Position numbers and translations under genes: made by a program. The notes below the pieces were generated by a model. The model searched no databases, had not been told where the DNA came from, and was given only the letters and a program-made list of their open reading frames with translations. From Helicobacter winghamensis ATCC BAA-430 (GTDB lineage: Bacteria; Campylobacterota; Campylobacteria; Campylobacterales; Helicobacteraceae), in NCBI RefSeq assembly GCF_028751035.1, contig NZ_CP063533.1, positions 992,001-1,056,000 on the forward strand: DNA of 64,000 nt. Reading direction: 5' to 3'. Below are positions 60,168 to 64,000 of this stretch, piece after piece (positions within the stretch are counted from its first letter, which is position 1; each line of letters starts with the position of its first letter).

Positions 60168-60235
60168 TTTTTATCCTTCAAATATTACTTTAAAATTTGT
60201 GATTCTATCTAAAGCTAGATAATAGAAAGTTTAAA

Positions 60236-61195
60236 TCAATCAAGCTTTTCTTTAATCTCTTGCACAATATGGAATCCGTGATTTAACGCTGCTGCAATAG
60301 AACCGCCATTTTTATACAAAATATCCCCTGCAATATAGATTCCTTCAACAGAGCTATGATGATTTTCATCAGTTATTGGCACACCATCGCTATCAAGTGC
60401 GATTCCACATTTGCGTAAAAAATCTACTGGTGCCATTCCGCCAATTGCATAAATTACTCTATCAAATACTAAGCTTGTAGAATCTGTAAAATTCACTTTT
60501 ACCTTGCCATTTTCATCCTCTAAACTCTCAATATCCACGCCAAGTTTTGGAGTGATTTTGCCACTCTCAAAGCATTGTGTTAAATTCTCTTGATTGGTTT
60601 CATTAATGCGCGAAAACTCACTTCTACGATAATTTAGTGTTACAGGACTATTTTCACTTAACACACAAGCATATTCCACAGCGGAATTTCCGCCCCCAAC
60701 AACTAGGATATTCTCCCCATCTACACAGCTATTTGCATTAAAATTTACCACCGATTTAATACTGCTAGGAATTGGATAGCTAGGCTTATTTGGTTGTCCC
60801 ATTTTACCAATGGAGATAATGATAAACTTTGCCTTTATTATAAGATTATTTGTTGTGTGAATCACAAAATAATCACCCTCTTTAATAATGGATTCCACCT
60901 CTGTTTTAAACCTTGCATCAACACCATTTTCTTGGATTATCTTATCAAACAAATCTAGCGTGCTTTCCTTTGTTCCATCACAAAAATAAATGTTTCCGTT
61001 TAATTCAATTTTTTGCCCTTTATAGTCCTTATCTACACGCTTTTTATCTTTATAAAATTTACGGATTGTCGTAGAATGCCCTTCACCCTTTTCAAATAAA
61101 ATCACATCTTTAATTCCAAGAATCAGCGATTCCACCGCCGAGGCAATTCCACCCGGACCACCACCAATAATTGCTATTTCATACATTTCTTTCAT
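60236..61195 (-). CDS. fqrB: Flavodoxin:quinone reductase-like flavoenzyme (FqrB family)
   Basis: 319 residues of the thioredoxin reductase fold but without the CxxC active site. FAD motif IIGGGPGGIASAVES, NADP motif VVGGGNSAVEYA (about 168) and the C-terminal GIYIAGDILYKNGG. In H. pylori (HP1164) and C. jejuni this type is known as FqrB, which couples flavodoxin to NADPH. The start overlaps the ccoS end by 17 bases, with AAGGAT upstream. The call rests on sequence pattern and the missing Cys pair. Confidence 0.8.
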   Translation of the reverse strand: MKEMYEIAIIGGGPGGIASAVESLILGIKDVILFEKGEGHSTTIRKFYKDKKRVDKDYKGQKIELNGNIYFCDGTKESTLDLFDKIIQENGVDARFKTEVESIIKEGDYFVIHTTNNLIIKAKFIIISIGKMGQPNKPSYPIPSSIKSVVNFNANSCVDGENILVVGGGNSAVEYACVLSENSPVTLNYRRSEFSRINETNQENLTQCFESGKITPKLGVDIESLEDENGKVKVNFTDSTSLVFDRVIYAIGGMAPVDFLRKCGIALDSDGVPITDENHHSSVEGIYIAGDILYKNGGSIAAALNHGFHIVQEIKEKLD

Positions 61196-61382
61196 TTTTA
61201 TCCTTTATTTCTTGATTTACTCTATGGCGCAAGTCTTCTTCGCTATCAAACAAAACGCCTTGCATCATTTTCTTCTCATCATCAAACTGCCCATTTTTCA
61301 AACCCCACAAAAATGCAATAAGCCCAATTAATCCAATCACAATAGAAGTCGCAAGCATCACTGCAACCATTGTAGTATTCAT
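61179..61382 (-). CDS. ccoS: cbb3 oxidase assembly protein CcoS
   Basis: 67 residues: one N-terminal membrane helix (about 6-29) and the diagnostic FLWGLKNGQFDDEKK followed by VLFDSEEDLRH. CcoS takes part in cofactor insertion into cbb3-type cytochrome oxidase. It lies between maf and fqrB with close spacing and overlaps fqrB. Confidence 0.87.
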   Translation of the reverse strand: MNTTMVAVMLATSIVIGLIGLIAFLWGLKNGQFDDEKKMMQGVLFDSEEDLRHRVNQEIKDKNERNV

Positions 61383-61383
61383 T

Positions 61384-61938
61384 TTAATCCTTTAAAAATG
61401 GTAATAAGACTTCAATTTGCAACCCCATTGCATTGTGCGTTGAACCAATTTGTTGTTTTATGAAGTTTTTATGAAATCCTTCCACCATTACAGCCCCAGC
61501 CTTGCCCCGCCAAAGCCCACTTTGCAAATATGATTCCATTACTTCTTTATTAAAATGATCCAACACATAGTGTGTGGCACTTAAATCTATACAATAGAAC
61601 GCTTCAGAGTGCAAAATCGCACAACTTAACACACTTAAAACTCCTCCACTTTGCGCCTTTAAAAACTCCAATGCTTCTGCTTCACTTTTAGCCTTGCGTT
61701 GCAAAACTCCATCACAGCTAACAACGCTATCTACAATAAGTAGAGGAATCTCTAACCCATAACGCTCTAATGCACTTTGGTATTTACCAAGAGCTGCCAT
61801 ATAAGCGAAATCTCTTGGTGATTTAGTCTTTAATTCTAAAATTTCTTCATCAAAACCATTATCACTTACAATAAAAGGGATTCCAAAGTTTCTTAAAATC
61901 TCTTGACGCACCTTAGAAGTTGAGCATAAGCGCAACAT
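61384..61938 (-). CDS. maf: Maf-family nucleotide pyrophosphatase
   Basis: 184 residues. LCSTSKVRQEILRNFGIPF at the start corresponds to the Maf SxSxxR motif with LLIVDSVVSCDG near residue 65 and a GKAGAVMVEG stretch near 146. Maf proteins hydrolyse non-canonical or ordinary nucleoside triphosphates and influence cell division. The motif S-x-R is somewhat divergent (STSKVR), as in H. pylori. It probably begins the ccoS-fqrB unit. Confidence 0.82.
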   Translation of the reverse strand: MLRLCSTSKVRQEILRNFGIPFIVSDNGFDEEILELKTKSPRDFAYMAALGKYQSALERYGLEIPLLIVDSVVSCDGVLQRKAKSEAEALEFLKAQSGGVLSVLSCAILHSEAFYCIDLSATHYVLDHFNKEVMESYLQSGLWRGKAGAVMVEGFHKNFIKQQIGSTHNAMGLQIEVLLPFLKD

Positions 61939-62037
61939 AAACTCCCTTTAAACTTAAGTAATTTAAGCTAGCATTATAGCTTGTTTAATATTAAAAATGA
62001 TAATGCTTCTATAAATATAGCCCATCTACTAATCATC

Positions 62038-64000
62038 TTAATTCTCACTTCTCAATATAAAATCCATAAAATACGCCTGTCCAATGCTAATTCCGCCATC
62101 ATTGCAAGGGATTTTTTTATTAAGATATACCTTTTTACCTTTAAGCTTTTCTAAAGTAAGTTGCGTTAGAAGCGCGTTTTGAAAGCACCCACCACTTAGC
62201 GCAACACAAGGGTAATCTTCTGCGACTTTTGCAATCACGCTAGCAAGAGTAATATGAAATCGTAATGCAATCTCGCACGCTTCTACGCCCAACTCTAACT
62301 CTTTGCAAATCCCTCTAATCATCGGCTGATAATTTATCACTCCTTCTTTAATTTCATAAGAATACGCACCTAAATTTTGGGATTCCAACTTTTTAAAAGC
62401 CTTTAATGCAAGGGATTCTAGCACCATTCCACCTTCCCCCTCATAACTTGCTTGCAAACACACCCCACACAATGCACTAACACCATCAAAAAGCCTACCC
62501 GCGCTATTACAAAGCACTTTTGCGCTTTCTTTTAGGTTATAAAAAATCTCTAAATGCTCTTTTGAAAACTCCCTAAACAAAGGTAAATCAAGCTCTTTAT
62601 GCCCTTCCTTAAAGCTCTCAAAAACTAAAGATAACCCAAGTCGCTTAATCTCTTTAATCGCCTTTTCTCCCCCTAAAAGCGTAAAATCATCAAAATGCGC
62701 CACGCGTTTAAACTCTAAGGGCATTTTTGGATTCCAACTTAAAAACTCGCCTCCCCAAATTTTACCATTCTCCCCATATCCTGTGCCATCAAAAATCACG
62801 CCAAGCACAGGCTCATTAATCTCATTTTCAGTAATGTTTGAGAGCAGATGTGCGAAGTGGTGTTGCACACGCTGCGCTTTATTTGAACCTTCAATAAACT
62901 CCCTTTGTGTGTAATTTGGATGCAAATCTAGCACAAAATCCTTAAGCGCGCTTTGGTATCGCTCAATAAAAAGCTTTTGCGTGTTTAAAAAATTCTCCAC
63001 ACTTGCAACGCTATCTAAATCCCCTAAATGCGGACTAAGTAGAACTCTATCTTGTGTTTTTAGGCAAAAAGTTGCCTTTTGTTGCGCTCCTAGTGCTAGA
63101 AAATCTTGCTTGCTTTTAAAAGGCAGATTTAAATCGCATAAAAATCCACGAGCACGGCGTAAAACTTGCATTTGCTCCTTACCATTGTATAAAATTGTGC
63201 GAACCAAACTATCATCAATAGGATTTAAAATCTCTCTATCATACAACAGCACGCCATCACACACATCCCCTAAATTCTCTACAATTCCAGAAAAATCCTT
63301 AATAATCGGCTCTCCACTTAAATTTGCACTTGTAAAAATCAATGGAAAATCAATGGCTTCAAAAAGCAAATAATGCAAGGGCGCATAGGGTAAAATCACT
63401 CCTAAAGTTTCAAGGTTTGGGGCGATAACAGAGTGCGGCAAAGGAGATTTATCCTTAAAATCACACAATAAAATTGGAGCAATGTTTGAATCTAAAATCT
63501 CCTTTTGAAATGCGCTTAAATGCACATAAGATTCTGCCATTTTTAAGTCTTTACACATTAAAGCAAAAGGCTTTCTAGGACGATTTTTGCGCATTCTTAA
63601 TACCATAATTGCTTCTGTGTTTAAGCCATTACACACAAGTGCGTAACCGCCAATTCCTTTAACGGCTAAAATTTTTCCTTGTTTTAAAAATTCCACAGCT
63701 TTATCTAATGGATTTTGAGTAAATTCTTTTATAAATTTTTGACACAAAGCAAAATCACTCTGTGAAATCTCTAATTCCTTAAAAAAGCCCAAATTCCCTG
63801 TAAAAAAAAGTTTTGGACCACATTTCTCACAGCAATTAATTTCAGAATGAAACCGCCTAGAGTCAGGATTTTCATATTCTTCTAAACACTCTTTACACAT
63901 TCTAAATTGCGCCATTGCCGTGCTTTTTCTATCATAAGGTAAAGCGTGAATTAAGCTATATCTCCCTCCACAATTTGTGCAACTAATAAAGGGATAATGA
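62038..64000 (-). CDS. hypF: Hydrogenase maturation carbamoyltransferase HypF, N-terminal part outside window
   Basis: The frame stays open to the window edge; about 653 residues are visible. The zinc finger region (CTNCGGRYSLIHALPYDR, then CKECLEEY and CEKCGPKLFF) is followed by a YrdC-like domain (VKGIGGYALVCN; ILPYAPLHYLLFEA) and a Kae1-like domain with QHHFAHLLSN and ALSGGCFQNALL. HypF makes the cyanide ligands of NiFe-hydrogenase from carbamoyl phosphate with HypE. The N-terminal acylphosphatase domain is missing only because the window ends. Confidence 0.93.
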   Translation of the reverse strand, partial: HYPFISCTNCGGRYSLIHALPYDRKSTAMAQFRMCKECLEEYENPDSRRFHSEINCCEKCGPKLFFTGNLGFFKELEISQSDFALCQKFIKEFTQNPLDKAVEFLKQGKILAVKGIGGYALVCNGLNTEAIMVLRMRKNRPRKPFALMCKDLKMAESYVHLSAFQKEILDSNIAPILLCDFKDKSPLPHSVIAPNLETLGVILPYAPLHYLLFEAIDFPLIFTSANLSGEPIIKDFSGIVENLGDVCDGVLLYDREILNPIDDSLVRTILYNGKEQMQVLRRARGFLCDLNLPFKSKQDFLALGAQQKATFCLKTQDRVLLSPHLGDLDSVASVENFLNTQKLFIERYQSALKDFVLDLHPNYTQREFIEGSNKAQRVQHHFAHLLSNITENEINEPVLGVIFDGTGYGENGKIWGGEFLSWNPKMPLEFKRVAHFDDFTLLGGEKAIKEIKRLGLSLVFESFKEGHKELDLPLFREFSKEHLEIFYNLKESAKVLCNSAGRLFDGVSALCGVCLQASYEGEGGMVLESLALKAFKKLESQNLGAYSYEIKEGVINYQPMIRGICKELELGVEACEIALRFHITLASVIAKVAEDYPCVALSGGCFQNALLTQLTLEKLKGKKVYLNKKIPCNDGGISIGQAYFMDFILRSEN

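Overview
The window looks like the chromosome of an enterohepatic or avian-type Helicobacter (Campylobacterota). The DNA is AT-rich. The complex I operon has the Helicobacter/Campylobacter form, with NuoE and NuoF replaced by two unrelated small proteins. The orders tal-rplY-pth-lptG-like and nuoN near pflA, and the rpmB-potassium channel pair, match H. pylori synteny as I remember it. FqrB, CcoS, a CjaA-like binding protein and Mqo are typical of the group. Full purine synthesis genes (purL, purH) argue against H. pylori itself. The species cannot be fixed from sequence reading alone.

Layout. 1-~8.53 kb is the end of a Mu-like/P2-like contractile-tail prophage: Dam methylase and tail genes D, X, U, T on the minus strand, facing lysis and packaging genes (endolysin fragment, spanin pair, terminase, portal, gp30) on the plus strand. 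Its middle is missing: a tape-measure fragment and an endolysin fragment meet head to head at about 3.47-3.5 kb. The prophage abuts a truncated autotransporter gene with an 11-G tract (8.5-9.6 kb). tRNA-Leu(CAA) follows. Then a long minus-strand block holds zinc ABC transporter genes interrupted by mqo, an NlpC/P60 lipoprotein, azlCD and purL. 18.8-29.3 kb is mostly plus strand: ppsA, a decayed autotransporter, serB, tal, rplY, pth, an lptF/G-like gene and purH. 29.3-30.5 kb is a frameshifted family 8 glycosyltransferase. rpoD and aspC (minus) and groESL (plus) follow, then a degenerate nitrilase-like gene, xseB, pflA, a metallophosphoesterase and a stand-alone PilJ-type sensor module. 42-56 kb is the 14-gene nuo operon. 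56-64 kb holds cjaA, a DUF465 gene, argJ, a potassium channel gene, rpmB, fqrB, ccoS, maf and the 3' part of hypF.

How the genes work together. The nuo operon lacks the NADH-binding subunits, and fqrB (flavodoxin:quinone reductase family) lies a few kb away, which fits complex I fed by flavodoxin rather than NADH. Mqo, CcoS (cbb3 oxidase assembly) and HypF (hydrogenase maturation) add to the same respiratory picture. Surface variation is prominent: homopolymer G tracts lie in one autotransporter, in the promoter of a second, and in a glycosyltransferase.

The most unusual signal is not a gene. The heptamer GATTCCA (either strand) is dispersed through the chromosomal part at roughly ten times the density expected from base composition by my eye count, in several reading frames, and I found none in the prophage. 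Inverted pairs of it form the stems of several gene-end hairpins. This resembles the behaviour of DNA uptake sequences in Neisseria and Pasteurellaceae, but the function is unproven.
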